DNA of 6,880 bases from Acidimicrobiia bacterium (GTDB taxonomy: Bacteria; Actinomycetota; Acidimicrobiia; Acidimicrobiales; Ilumatobacteraceae). Made by a program: the position numbers and the translations under genes. The stretch is taken from positions 1 through 6,880 of the forward strand of contig RFOJ01000050.1 of NCBI GenBank assembly GCA_009926705.1. Direction: 5' to 3'. The notes beneath the pieces are model-generated. The model did not search any database. It was not told the DNA's origin and saw only the letters and a program-made list of their open reading frames with translations. Of this stretch, positions 1 through 6,880 are shown in pieces; position 1 is the stretch's first letter, and every line of letters begins with the position of its first letter.

Positions 1-1101
1 ACCGAAGACACACTCCGGCACGTCTCGCCGCGCGACGTTATTTACCTCGAGCGGCGCACGAAACTGGCGATAGCTGCCGGCGTCATCATCTTCACCACGC
101 TGATGCTCTTCTTCACGCTCCAGCCGGCGCTCATCTTCCGCAACAACACGCCGACCGGTGGCGACATGGGTGCCCATGTGTACGGCCCCGCGTATCTGCG
201 CGATCATTTGCTCACGTCGTTCCGCCTCACGGGTTGGAGCAACGACTGGTATTCGGGTCTGCCGATTTACCGCTTCTACATGGTGGTGCCGGCGCTCTTC
301 ATACTCGCCCTCGACGTGTTCTTGCCGTACGGCATCGCCCTGAAGCTGGTGGCCGTCGCGGGAATCCTCGCCCTTCCGCTCGTGACGTGGTTGTTTGCCA
401 AGCTTGCGCGTCTCGCGTTCCCGATGCCCGAGTTGCTCGTGGTGGCAAGCACGCTCTTTCTCTATGACGAGAGCTTCACCATCTACGGCGGCAACATCGC
501 GTCGACGATGGCGGGAGAGTTCTCTTTCTCCATTGCGCTGGCGCTCACCATCCTGGCGTTCGGGGTGTTCATCCGCGGACTCGAGACCAACTCGAATCGC
601 ATTGCGTCGGCCGTCTTGTTGGCGATTGCGGCGCTGTGCCACGGCATCGTGCTGTTGTTTGCGTTCCTCGGCTTCATCCTCATTCTCGCGATGCACCGCG
701 ACCCCGCAAAGTGGAAGTTCGGCCTGCCGGTGATCGGCACCGCAGTGTTGCTCTCGGCGTTCTGGGTGCTGCCCTTCGTCTTGAACCACGCCTACATGAC
801 CGATATGAAGTATGAACCGCAGCCCACTGGCTATGGCGAGTCGTTCATCGACATGTTCTTCCCGCTGCACACCATTTTTGACGTCATCATCACAGGCTTT
901 GCGCTCGTCGGCTTCGTTTCTGCGCTGTGGTGGCGCAACTTCGTGGCGTCGTGGATGGGCATCTACACGGTGGTGCTCGCAATCGGGGTGTTCGTCGCGC
1001 GCGAGAGCTTGCCGATCATCGGCCTCTTGTGGAATCCGAGATCGGCCTCTTGTGGAATCCGAGAATCCTGCCGTTCTTCTATCTGCTTCGTTACATGCTG
1101 A
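1..1101 (+). CDS. N-terminal part of a GT-C-like, PTPS-related polytopic membrane protein (5' end outside window, frameshifted at 3' end)
   Basis: The frame is open from base 1, so the true start lies upstream; the first ATG seen (103) is inside the first membrane helix. The translation is strongly hydrophobic, with about eight to ten predicted membrane segments. The first is followed by an outside loop carrying GGDMGAH (Asp at window codon 55) and then NDWYSGLPIYRFY. An acidic residue in the first extracytoplasmic loop is typical of GT-C glycosyltransferases, and the loop plus the later YGGNIASTMAGEF segment resembles the PTPS-related membrane protein family. The family is known for lipid-linked sugar transfer or unknown envelope roles, so a glycan substrate here is inference. 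Normal sequence ends at about 1040, in IGLLWNPR. Beyond it a 23-bp tandem duplication shifts the frame and adds about 20 unrelated residues before TGA at 1099-1101. The rest of the protein continues in another frame to 2474. Fairly sure of a membrane GT-C-like protein, unsure of its activity. Confidence 0.75.
   Translation, partial: TEDTLRHVSPRDVIYLERRTKLAIAAGVIIFTTLMLFFTLQPALIFRNNTPTGGDMGAHVYGPAYLRDHLLTSFRLTGWSNDWYSGLPIYRFYMVVPALFILALDVFLPYGIALKLVAVAGILALPLVTWLFAKLARLAFPMPELLVVASTLFLYDESFTIYGGNIASTMAGEFSFSIALALTILAFGVFIRGLETNSNRIASAVLLAIAALCHGIVLLFAFLGFILILAMHRDPAKWKFGLPVIGTAVLLSAFWVLPFVLNHAYMTDMKYEPQPTGYGESFIDMFFPLHTIFDVIITGFALVGFVSALWWRNFVASWMGIYTVVLAIGVFVARESLPIIGLLWNPRSASCGIRESCRSSICFVTC
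1018..1063 (+). repeat. Perfect 23-bp tandem duplication that frameshifts the membrane protein gene
   Basis: Bases 1018-1040 and 1041-1063 are identical, beginning atcggcctct and ending aatccgag; identity runs one base further at period 23. Because 23 is not a multiple of three, the frame moves from codons starting at 1018 to codons starting at 1041. Both copies encode IGLLWNPR in their own frame, and dropping one copy gives the seamless reading ...PIIGLLWNPRILPFFY. This is direct evidence that the duplication, not a point indel, caused the break. It could be a strand-slippage mutation, a reversible switch or an assembly or read-merging error. Confidence 0.97.
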
Positions 1102-2474
1102 TGATGTTCGGTATCTACGAAGTAATCGTCGCCGTCGCCCGATTCGTGAGTCTCGAGCGCACAGCTGCGCGCGTCGCTCGTACTGGCGAAGTGCAGACGC
1201 TCGCTCCGTCGCCGCGCAGCCGCCTCAGCTTCAACGTGACGACGGCGATCGTCGTGTCGCTCATATGCGTGAGCGTGATTGGCTTCCGCTTCCAGGAGCT
1301 GCCGTTCGCCGGCATTCGCACCGCAGCCGACGGCAGCGAGCGCTATGGCATCGGCCCCTTCAGCGTGCCGCGCAGCAACGACGGCTTCGTCGACGGCTGG
1401 GCGCGCTGGAACTTCACGGGATACGAAGGCAAGAACGCCTACGGCGAGTACCGCGCACTCGTGGAGACGATGAAACAGATCGGTGAAGACCCGCGTTACG
1501 GGTGCGGGCGCGCGCTCTGGGAGAACAACGGTGAACTCAACAAGTACGGCACGACGATGGGCCTCATGCTGCTGCCGCACTGGACCGACGGCTGCATCGG
1601 ATCGATGGAAGGCCTCTTCTTCGAGGCATCCGGCACCACGCCGTACCACTTCATCGCTGCTGCCGCGATGTCGAAGCAGAGCAGCAACCCCGTGCGCGAG
1701 CTTCGCTACGACGACAACAACGCCGCTCTCGGTGTGCGCTACCTGCAAGAACTTGGGGTTCGCTACTACATGGGTTTCACTCCCGAAGCCGTGCGTGAAG
1801 CATCGGCACAACCGGCACTGCGCGAGATTGCTCGCTCTGGCCCGTGGGTGATCTACCAAGTGGAGTCGAGCGATCTCGTCGTGCCGTTGACGGTGCAACC
1901 AGTCGTCGTGTGCTGTCGCAGCGACGACGACTCCAATCTCTCGCACGTGGGCGACGCAAAAGAACGTTGGCTTGAGATCGGCACGAGTTGGTTCCAAAAT
2001 CCCAACGACTGGCCGGCGGTTCCGGCCGCGGACGGCCCCGACGAGTGGCAGCGCATCTCAGTCGGCGTAGCTATGGACCGCCGCATCGGCGAGATCGACG
2101 AACGGTCGCGTCGCGTCGACGTCGTGGTGCCGGTCGAGCCGATTGTGCAGCAATCGGTGCCAGCAACGAAGGTGTCCGACGTGGTGCAGGGCCGCAACAG
2201 CGTCTCGTTCCGCGTGGACACTGTCGGTACACCCGTCTTGGTTCGTACGAGCTACTTCCCGAACTGGAGCGTAAGCGGGGCGAAAGGTCCGTATCGAGTC
2301 GCGCCGAACATGATGGTGGTCGTTCCGACAGAGAACGACGTGAAACTCAGTTTCGGATGGTCGTGGCTTGACGTCGTCGCATATTTGTTGACAGTTCTCG
2401 GCATCGTCGTGCTGGTTCGTTGGCGTCGTGCGCGTCGCCCTGCGCAGCCAGAGCTCGCCAACCTCGACAACTAG
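1041..2474 (+). CDS. C-terminal part of the same membrane protein: remaining helices, large extracytoplasmic domain and final anchor (separated by frameshift)
   Basis: This frame directly continues the upstream protein: IGLLWNPR is repeated at 1041-1064 and then reads on as ILPFFYLLRYMLMMFGIYEV, so the two pieces were one gene of about 816 visible codons. It holds the rest of a membrane helix (about 1065-1140), another helix (about 1230-1285), a long hydrophilic, probably extracytoplasmic domain (about 1290-2340) and a last helix (about 2358-2424) followed by a basic tail (RWRRARR), which suggests a cytoplasmic C-terminus. Arrangement and length fit large GT-C or YfhO-like envelope proteins. 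There is no normal start for this piece alone. In-frame ATGs occur at 1095 and 1101, and the one at 1101 overlaps the TGA that ends the upstream frame. No Shine-Dalgarno sequence is evident there. The stop TAG (2472-2474) lies 10 nt before manB, implying co-transcription. A single functional gene is likely in relatives; here it is either a pseudogene, a split gene or an assembly artefact. Confidence 0.7.
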   Translation: MGLLWNPRILPFFYLLRYMLMMFGIYEVIVAVARFVSLERTAARVARTGEVQTLAPSPRSRLSFNVTTAIVVSLICVSVIGFRFQELPFAGIRTAADGSERYGIGPFSVPRSNDGFVDGWARWNFTGYEGKNAYGEYRALVETMKQIGEDPRYGCGRALWENNGELNKYGTTMGLMLLPHWTDGCIGSMEGLFFEASGTTPYHFIAAAAMSKQSSNPVRELRYDDNNAALGVRYLQELGVRYYMGFTPEAVREASAQPALREIARSGPWVIYQVESSDLVVPLTVQPVVVCCRSDDDSNLSHVGDAKERWLEIGTSWFQNPNDWPAVPAADGPDEWQRISVGVAMDRRIGEIDERSRRVDVVVPVEPIVQQSVPATKVSDVVQGRNSVSFRVDTVGTPVLVRTSYFPNWSVSGAKGPYRVAPNMMVVVPTENDVKLSFGWSWLDVVAYLLTVLGIVVLVRWRRARRPAQPELANLDN

Positions 2475-2484
2475 CCTGACCGCG

Positions 2485-3828
2485 ATGCCCAACCTCGACG
2501 CGGTCGTGAAGGCCTACGACGTTCGCGGCACGGTGCCCGACCAGTTCGATGAGTCGCTCGCTCGCGCTTTCGGCGTGGCCTTCGCCACCTACAACAAGGC
2601 GCCGCTTGTCGTGGTGGCCCACGACATGCGCCCGTCGGGGCCTGACCTCGTCGCTGCGTTCCAAGACGGTGTCACGTCGTGCGGCGTGTCGGTGGTGAAC
2701 CTTGGTCTCGCCAGCACCGACCTTCTGTATTTCGCCAGCGGAAGCATGAACGCTCCGGGCGCGATGTTCACCGCCTCACACAACCCCGCCCAATACAACG
2801 GCATCAAGATGTGTGCGGCTGGCGCCAAGTCGATCGGTATCGACAGTGGCCTGCGCGATATTCGTGAACTGGCTCGTGCGGCGCTCGGCCAGCCGGTGCA
2901 AGGCGACCCGAGCAAGGTGAGCAAACGGAACATGCTCGCCGAGTTCGCCGCGCACGTGCTGTCGTTCGTTGACACCTCTCTCTTGCGCCCGTTGCGAGTG
3001 GTGGCCGACACCGCCAATGGCATGGGTGGTCTCGTCGTTCCGGCGGTGTTCGATCGTCTTCCGCAGTTCGACGTTGAAATCATGTACGGCGAACTCGACG
3101 GCACGTTCCCGAACCACCCGGCCGACCCAATCCAGCCGGCCAACCAGCGCGACCTTCAGGCTCGCGTGCTCGCCGGAAAATTTGACGTCGGCCTCGCGTT
3201 CGACGGTGACGCCGATCGGGTGTTCTTGGTCGACGAATTAGGACGCACCGTGTCGGGCAGCACCACGACGGCGATCCTCGCCAAGGTGTTCTTGCGACGC
3301 AAACCCGGCTCGATGATTCTCTACAACCTCATTTCGTCGCGCGCCGTGCGCGAAGTGATTCATGAAAACGGCGGCAAGAGCCAGCGCACGAAGAACGGCC
3401 ACAGCTACATGAAGGGCATCATGGCCGAGACAGGCGCCGTGTTTGCGGGCGAGCACAGCGGCCACTACTACTTCGCTGACAACTATCGCGCCGACAGCGG
3501 GCTCATCGCTGCACTCATCGTGCTCGAAGAGATGTGTCGCACCGGCTTGCCGCTCTCGAAGTTGCGCGAACCAGTCGAGCGCTACGCCAGCAGCGGAGAA
3601 ATCAATACCCAGGTGAAAGACATCGACGCGGTTATCGCTCGCGTGGCAGAGAAGTACTCGAAGTTCCCGCAAGATCGCCTCGATGGGCTCACCGTCGACT
3701 GCGGTGACTGGTGGTTCAACGTGCGGGCGTCGAACACCGAGCCGCTGCTGCGCCTCAACCTTGAGGCTGCGACGCGTGAGCAGTGCGACACCCAGGTCGC
3801 TGAACTACTGCAACTGATCACCGCGTAG
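2485..3828 (+). CDS. manB: Phosphomannomutase/phosphoglucomutase (alpha-D-phosphohexomutase family)
   Basis: Cytoplasmic enzyme that interconverts hexose 6-phosphate and hexose 1-phosphate through a phosphoserine. It feeds GDP-mannose and polyprenyl-phosphomannose synthesis if mannose-specific. The 447-residue length is normal for the family. All four active-site elements are present in order: the phosphoserine loop TASHNP with Ser98, the Mg-binding DGDADR at 240-245, the sugar-specificity loop GEHSGH at 322-327, and the C-terminal phosphate-binding RASNTEPLLR from Arg414. The GEHSG form is shared by bacterial PMM/PGM enzymes, so phosphoglucomutase activity as well is possible. The ATG at 2485 is chosen because MPNLDAVVKAYDVRGTVPDQ is a typical family N-terminus; an in-frame GTG at 2428 would add residues that overlap the upstream gene. 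No good Shine-Dalgarno sequence precedes the ATG, and the 10-nt gap from the upstream stop suggests translational coupling. Its position downstream of an envelope membrane protein fits a role in glycan precursor supply. Confidence 0.95.
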   Translation: MPNLDAVVKAYDVRGTVPDQFDESLARAFGVAFATYNKAPLVVVAHDMRPSGPDLVAAFQDGVTSCGVSVVNLGLASTDLLYFASGSMNAPGAMFTASHNPAQYNGIKMCAAGAKSIGIDSGLRDIRELARAALGQPVQGDPSKVSKRNMLAEFAAHVLSFVDTSLLRPLRVVADTANGMGGLVVPAVFDRLPQFDVEIMYGELDGTFPNHPADPIQPANQRDLQARVLAGKFDVGLAFDGDADRVFLVDELGRTVSGSTTTAILAKVFLRRKPGSMILYNLISSRAVREVIHENGGKSQRTKNGHSYMKGIMAETGAVFAGEHSGHYYFADNYRADSGLIAALIVLEEMCRTGLPLSKLREPVERYASSGEINTQVKDIDAVIARVAEKYSKFPQDRLDGLTVDCGDWWFNVRASNTEPLLRLNLEAATREQCDTQVAELLQLITA

Positions 3829-3838
3829 CGCGGGCACA

Positions 3839-3863
3839 GCACCGGTGCGCAGCTGACCGGCGC
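3839..3863 (+). other. Small imperfect hairpin between manB and the Trm112-like gene
   Basis: Bases 3839-3846 can pair with 3856-3863 (seven pairs, one A-C mismatch, nine-base loop). The first arm also lies within a 10-bp perfect palindrome, gcaccggtgc, at 3839-3848. There is no T-run after it, so it does not qualify as a standard intrinsic terminator. It could be a processing or attenuating stem, a protein-binding site, or chance in GC-rich DNA. Confidence 0.25.
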
Positions 3864-3873
3864 CGCCTAGCGT

Positions 3874-3880
3874 GGGGGAG
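3874..3880 (+). promoter_or_regulatory. Shine-Dalgarno sequence of the Trm112-like gene
   Basis: GGGGGAG lies two bases before the ATG at 3883. The spacing is short, but the purine run is the strongest ribosome-binding signal in the window. An in-frame TAG at 3868-3870 rules out any earlier start. Confidence 0.65.
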
Positions 3881-3882
3881 CA

Positions 3883-4122
3883 ATGAGCACCATTGACGCC
3901 CGACTGCTTTCGATTCTTGCGTGTCCGCAAGACAAAGGCCCGCTGTATTTCGTCGCCGACGAGCACATGCTTTATAACCCGCGTCTGCACCGCAGCTACC
4001 ACGTTCGCGACGGCATCCCCGTGATGCTCATCAATGAAGCCACCACGGTGAGCGAGGCCGACCACCAGCGCATCATGACCAAGATCGCCGCAGAGAAGAT
4101 CGCTCCCACCTTCGCCGAGTAA
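3883..4122 (+). CDS. Trm112-like small protein (UPF0434/YcaR type)
   Basis: A 79-residue protein matching the Trm112-like family: LLSILACPQDKGPL at residues 8-21 and a conserved second half, YHVRDGIPVMLINEA, at 39-53. In eukaryotes and archaea, Trm112 is an activating subunit of several SAM-dependent methyltransferases; bacterial members are mostly uncharacterised, so a methyltransferase-partner role here is inference. The zinc-knuckle form has CPxC, but here only Cys14 remains and the second position is Asp17, with no other cysteine in the protein, so it cannot bind zinc in the classic way. Reduced-cysteine versions of this kind are familiar in actinobacteria. It sits between manB (54-nt gap) and ahcY (89-nt gap), probably co-transcribed with them. 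The ATG is fixed by the nearby in-frame stop and the GGGGGAG signal. Family assignment is secure; function is not. Confidence 0.9.
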   Translation: MSTIDARLLSILACPQDKGPLYFVADEHMLYNPRLHRSYHVRDGIPVMLINEATTVSEADHQRIMTKIAAEKIAPTFAE

Positions 4123-4135
4123 CCTGAGATTCGTC

Positions 4136-4211
4136 GGCTGACCCGATCCGGAGCCAGCAGGCCCCAGTCCGACGCAAATAATCGAGTCATTTCTACGAAA
4201 CGGGGTCAGCC
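4136..4211 (+). promoter_or_regulatory. Candidate structured 5' leader of ahcY with closing stem that masks the ribosome-binding site
   Basis: GGCTGACCC (4136-4144) is the exact reverse complement of GGGTCAGCC (4203-4211), and the second arm ends at the base just before the ahcY ATG. The stem would enclose 58 nt and include GGGG (4202-4205), the only SD-like bases available. Inside, CGGA (4149-4152) can pair with TCCG (4168-4171), and GCC (4153-4155) with GGC (4160-4162) across an AGCA loop. The arrangement resembles a translation-controlling riboswitch or protein-bound leader. I do not recognise the consensus of SAH, SAM-II, SAM-IV or SAM-SAH riboswitches in it. A weak -10-like AATAAT at 4177-4182 has no good -35; if used, the 5' arm would not be in the transcript. 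Confidence 0.45.
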
Positions 4212-5666
<1,455 letters not shown>

Positions 5667-5670
5667 ATCA

Positions 5671-5702
5671 CCAACGCGCCGCGCGCTTGCACGACGCGGT
5701 GG
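5671..5702. terminator. Possible weak hairpin in the convergent gap after ahcY
   Basis: CCAACGCG (5671-5678) can pair with CGCGGTGG (5695-5702) at seven of eight positions with a 16-base loop. It lies in the 51-bp gap where ahcY meets the oppositely oriented membrane gene, where a two-way terminator would be expected. No T-run follows on either strand, so it is not a canonical intrinsic terminator. Rho-dependent termination or none at all is equally possible. Confidence 0.25.
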
Positions 5703-5717
5703 CTCGGCAACGATTCG

Positions 5718-6317
5718 TTAGCGAACTGTGCGCTCGCGCATCGCAAAGCGCGGCATCAGCCACTGCACGATCGGCCCGATGAAGACGGCGAAGGTGATGG
5801 TGCCTGCACCGACTTGTCCGCCGAGCAGCCATCCGACGATGAGCACGGTGAACTCGATGCCCATTCGTGCGAGGCGCAGCGGCACGCCACGGGCAGCGAG
5901 ACCAGTCATGAGTCCGTCGCGCGGTCCTGGCCCGAGACCGCTGCCGATGTAGAGCGCCGAACCGAGGCCAGTAACGAATACTCCCGCCAGCATCATCGGC
6001 ACGCGTGCCGCGAGCGCATCGGGTTGGGGTAGTAGGTCGATTGCAACATTGGCGACGAGGCCGATCTCGATGGCGTTCAGCACGGTACCGATTCCGGGCT
6101 TCTGACGTAGCGGAATCCACAACAGCATCAGTGCTGCACCGGTCGCGATGATGACCGTGCCGATGCTGCGGTCGATGCGACCTGCGACGCCCTGGTGGAA
6201 GACGTCCCACGGGGGTACGCCGATTCGCGCATCGATGATGAGCGAGATGCCGATGCCAAAGAGGGCGAGGCCCGTCACACATCGAGTGATGCGTTCGGGA
6301 AGTCGGTTGAGTGCCAT
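5718..6317 (-). CDS. YczE/YyaS-type small integral membrane protein
   Basis: A 199-residue protein with about six hydrophobic segments (roughly residues 11-29, 53-70, 77-97, 106-125, 150-167 and 172-188). It carries the two features I associate with YczE-type proteins: an early DARIGVPPWDVFHQGVA stretch (29-45) and the loop GLGPGPRDGLMTGL (127-140) after the fourth helix. The two resemble each other (small-Gly-Pro-x-Asp), as expected of an internally duplicated protein. It acts in the cytoplasmic membrane; substrate and function are unknown, though the Bacillus relative has been linked to antibiotic (surfactin/bacillaene) production control. The ATG at 6317 puts the first helix close to the N-terminus. 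An open frame continues to 6443 but adds a non-conserved, low-complexity extension. A GTG at 6344 is another possibility. The upstream ribosome-binding signal is weak. It converges on ahcY and diverges from the ComF-like gene, so it is probably transcribed alone. Confidence 0.82.
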   Translation of the reverse strand: MALNRLPERITRCVTGLALFGIGISLIIDARIGVPPWDVFHQGVAGRIDRSIGTVIIATGAALMLLWIPLRQKPGIGTVLNAIEIGLVANVAIDLLPQPDALAARVPMMLAGVFVTGLGSALYIGSGLGPGPRDGLMTGLAARGVPLRLARMGIEFTVLIVGWLLGGQVGAGTITFAVFIGPIVQWLMPRFAMRERTVR

Positions 6318-6332
6318 CGGCGGAACCGCCGA
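6317..6332. promoter_or_regulatory. 16-bp inverted repeat at the start of the YczE-like gene, possible operator
   Basis: The sequence tcggcggaaccgccga has perfect 7-bp arms around a central AA and abuts the start codon of the minus-strand gene, in the gap between two divergent genes. A two-base loop is too small for a good RNA hairpin, so a dimeric DNA-binding protein site is the more sensible reading. Arms this GC-rich can arise by chance in this composition. Confidence 0.3.
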
Positions 6333-6399
6333 CGAACCGCTCACTGCCACCGAGCCACCGTACTTCACGACCGTGGAATCTCGGGCGCATCGCGAGAGG

Positions 6400-6880
6400 T
6401 TGCGCGACGGCTTTGACCCACGCCCCAACTTCACGCGCGCCACGCTCGATGCGCTCGTCAGCGAACTGTGTGTCGCCCGCCGCGCGCACCGCGACTCGCA
6501 GGGCGACGTGCTCTCGCTAGGCGCGTATCGCGGCGAGTTGCGCCGCGCGATTCATCACATGAAATACCGCAACGCCCGCTGGATCGCTATCTACTTCGGC
6601 AGGGCACTCGCGGGAGCGGCACGCGAGAGCTTTCTGGCTGCGGCACAAGACGCCATCCCGAGTGCATCACGTGAGCCCGCCGCGCGCAATCCGGCATGGC
6701 CTGCGCACGTCGTGACGTGGGCACCCACCACCTCGCGGCGCATCGCAATGCGCGGTCACGACCAGTCGGCACTCATCGCGTCGGCTTTTGCGCGCACGTT
6801 GCGCATTCGTTGCGTGCGCATGCTTCGCCGCGTCGATGACCACACGCAAACAGGGTCGTCGCGCGAGTTGCGCAAGCGTG
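6400..6880 (+). CDS. ComF-family phosphoribosyltransferase-like protein (3' end outside window; start uncertain)
   Basis: The frame is open to the right edge. Recognisable ComF features are YRGELRRAIHHMKYRNAR (about 6523-6576), a segment close to VTWAPTTSRRIAMRGHDQSA (about 6712-6771) that corresponds to the family's VPVPLHPRRLRERGFNQA strand-loop, and RRVDDHTQTGSSRELRKR at the edge, matching the R-x-T-PQ-x-GL-S-x-x-x-R element. The phosphoribosyl-pyrophosphate loop should follow just outside the window. ComF proteins are needed for DNA uptake in some competent bacteria, but in actinobacteria the role is unproven. The N-terminal four-cysteine zinc motif of many ComF proteins is absent; only one Cys is seen near the start. 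Codon-position GC bias stays coding-like from about 6400 on (GC3 near 86 percent in 6403-6507), which favours TTG 6400 or an earlier start. GTG 6508, with AGGG five bases before it, is the main alternative; ATG 6559 would cut the conserved YRGELRR segment. Confidence 0.72.
   Translation, partial: MRDGFDPRPNFTRATLDALVSELCVARRAHRDSQGDVLSLGAYRGELRRAIHHMKYRNARWIAIYFGRALAGAARESFLAAAQDAIPSASREPAARNPAWPAHVVTWAPTTSRRIAMRGHDQSALIASAFARTLRIRCVRMLRRVDDHTQTGSSRELRKR

Noticed and set aside
1018..1063. Programmed ribosomal frameshifting at the break in the membrane protein gene
   Set aside because: There is no slippery heptamer, and a one-base slip would leave 23 extra bases translated; the exact duplication alone explains the frame change.
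963..1997. Long minus-strand open frame of 344 codons opposite the membrane protein gene
   Set aside because: The translation is rich in His, Ala, Arg and Val with no recognisable motif, as expected for the antisense of a GC-rich gene, and the plus strand here has a coherent membrane protein with matching C-terminal anchor.
4136..4211. Known SAH or SAM riboswitch upstream of ahcY
   Set aside because: The conserved core sequences of the SAH, SAM-II, SAM-IV and SAM-SAH classes that I can recall are not visible. Kept only as an unclassified candidate leader.
6318..6443. VVKYGGS peptide in the minus-strand extension, similar to the start of aspartokinase
   Set aside because: Only a seven-residue resemblance; it is followed at once by the YczE-like protein with no kinase sequence, so chance is the better explanation.
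5719..6467. Shared 11-mer agcgaactgtg near 5720 and near 6457
   Set aside because: The similarity does not extend into the flanks and the two sites lie in unrelated contexts; one short match in about 7 kb is not a meaningful repeat or attachment-site pair.
5668..6489. Second minus-strand frame (273 codons) overlapping the YczE-like gene
   Set aside because: Translation is Arg/His-rich and without hydrophobic segments, while the other minus-strand frame gives a clear six-helix membrane protein with the GPRDGL loop.

Overview
The window looks like ordinary chromosomal DNA from a high-GC actinobacterium. The closest feel is Acidimicrobiia-like, but that is inferred from codon use, protein style and gene neighbourhood, not from a marker gene. 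It is densely coded, with short gaps and no rRNA, tRNA, CRISPR array, insertion sequence or phage gene that I can see.

Layout. Positions 1-2474 hold a large polytopic membrane protein gene that enters from the left edge. It resembles the GT-C-fold, PTPS-related membrane proteins linked to cell-envelope glycan assembly. It is broken in the middle by a 23-bp tandem duplication (1018-1040 and 1041-1063) that shifts the reading frame. Removing one copy restores a single open frame of about 816 codons. Ten bases later comes manB, a phosphomannomutase/phosphoglucomutase (2485-3828). It is followed by a small Trm112-like protein (3883-4122) and ahcY, adenosylhomocysteinase (4212-5666). These four genes lie on the + strand and could form one transcription unit. 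On the - strand, converging on ahcY, is a YczE-type small membrane protein (5718-6317). Divergent from it, a ComF-family phosphoribosyltransferase-like gene begins and runs off the right edge (about 6400-6880).

How the genes fit. ManB supplies hexose-1-phosphate for nucleotide-sugar and polyprenyl-sugar synthesis, and the membrane protein is plausibly on the using side of that pathway. AhcY removes S-adenosylhomocysteine, the product inhibitor of methyltransferases. Trm112-like proteins are known elsewhere as methyltransferase partners. A manB - small Trm112-like gene - ahcY neighbourhood recurs in actinobacteria, as I recall from mycobacteria and Streptomyces, usually with extra genes (manA, a SIS-domain gene) that are missing here.

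The signals that ordinary annotation does not explain are: the frameshifting duplication with a TGATG stop-start overlap just behind it; a perfect 9-bp inverted repeat in the 89-nt ahcY leader, whose 3' arm ends at the base before the ATG and buries the only SD-like bases; and a 16-bp inverted repeat abutting the yczE-like start codon. I found no convincing new multi-gene system.
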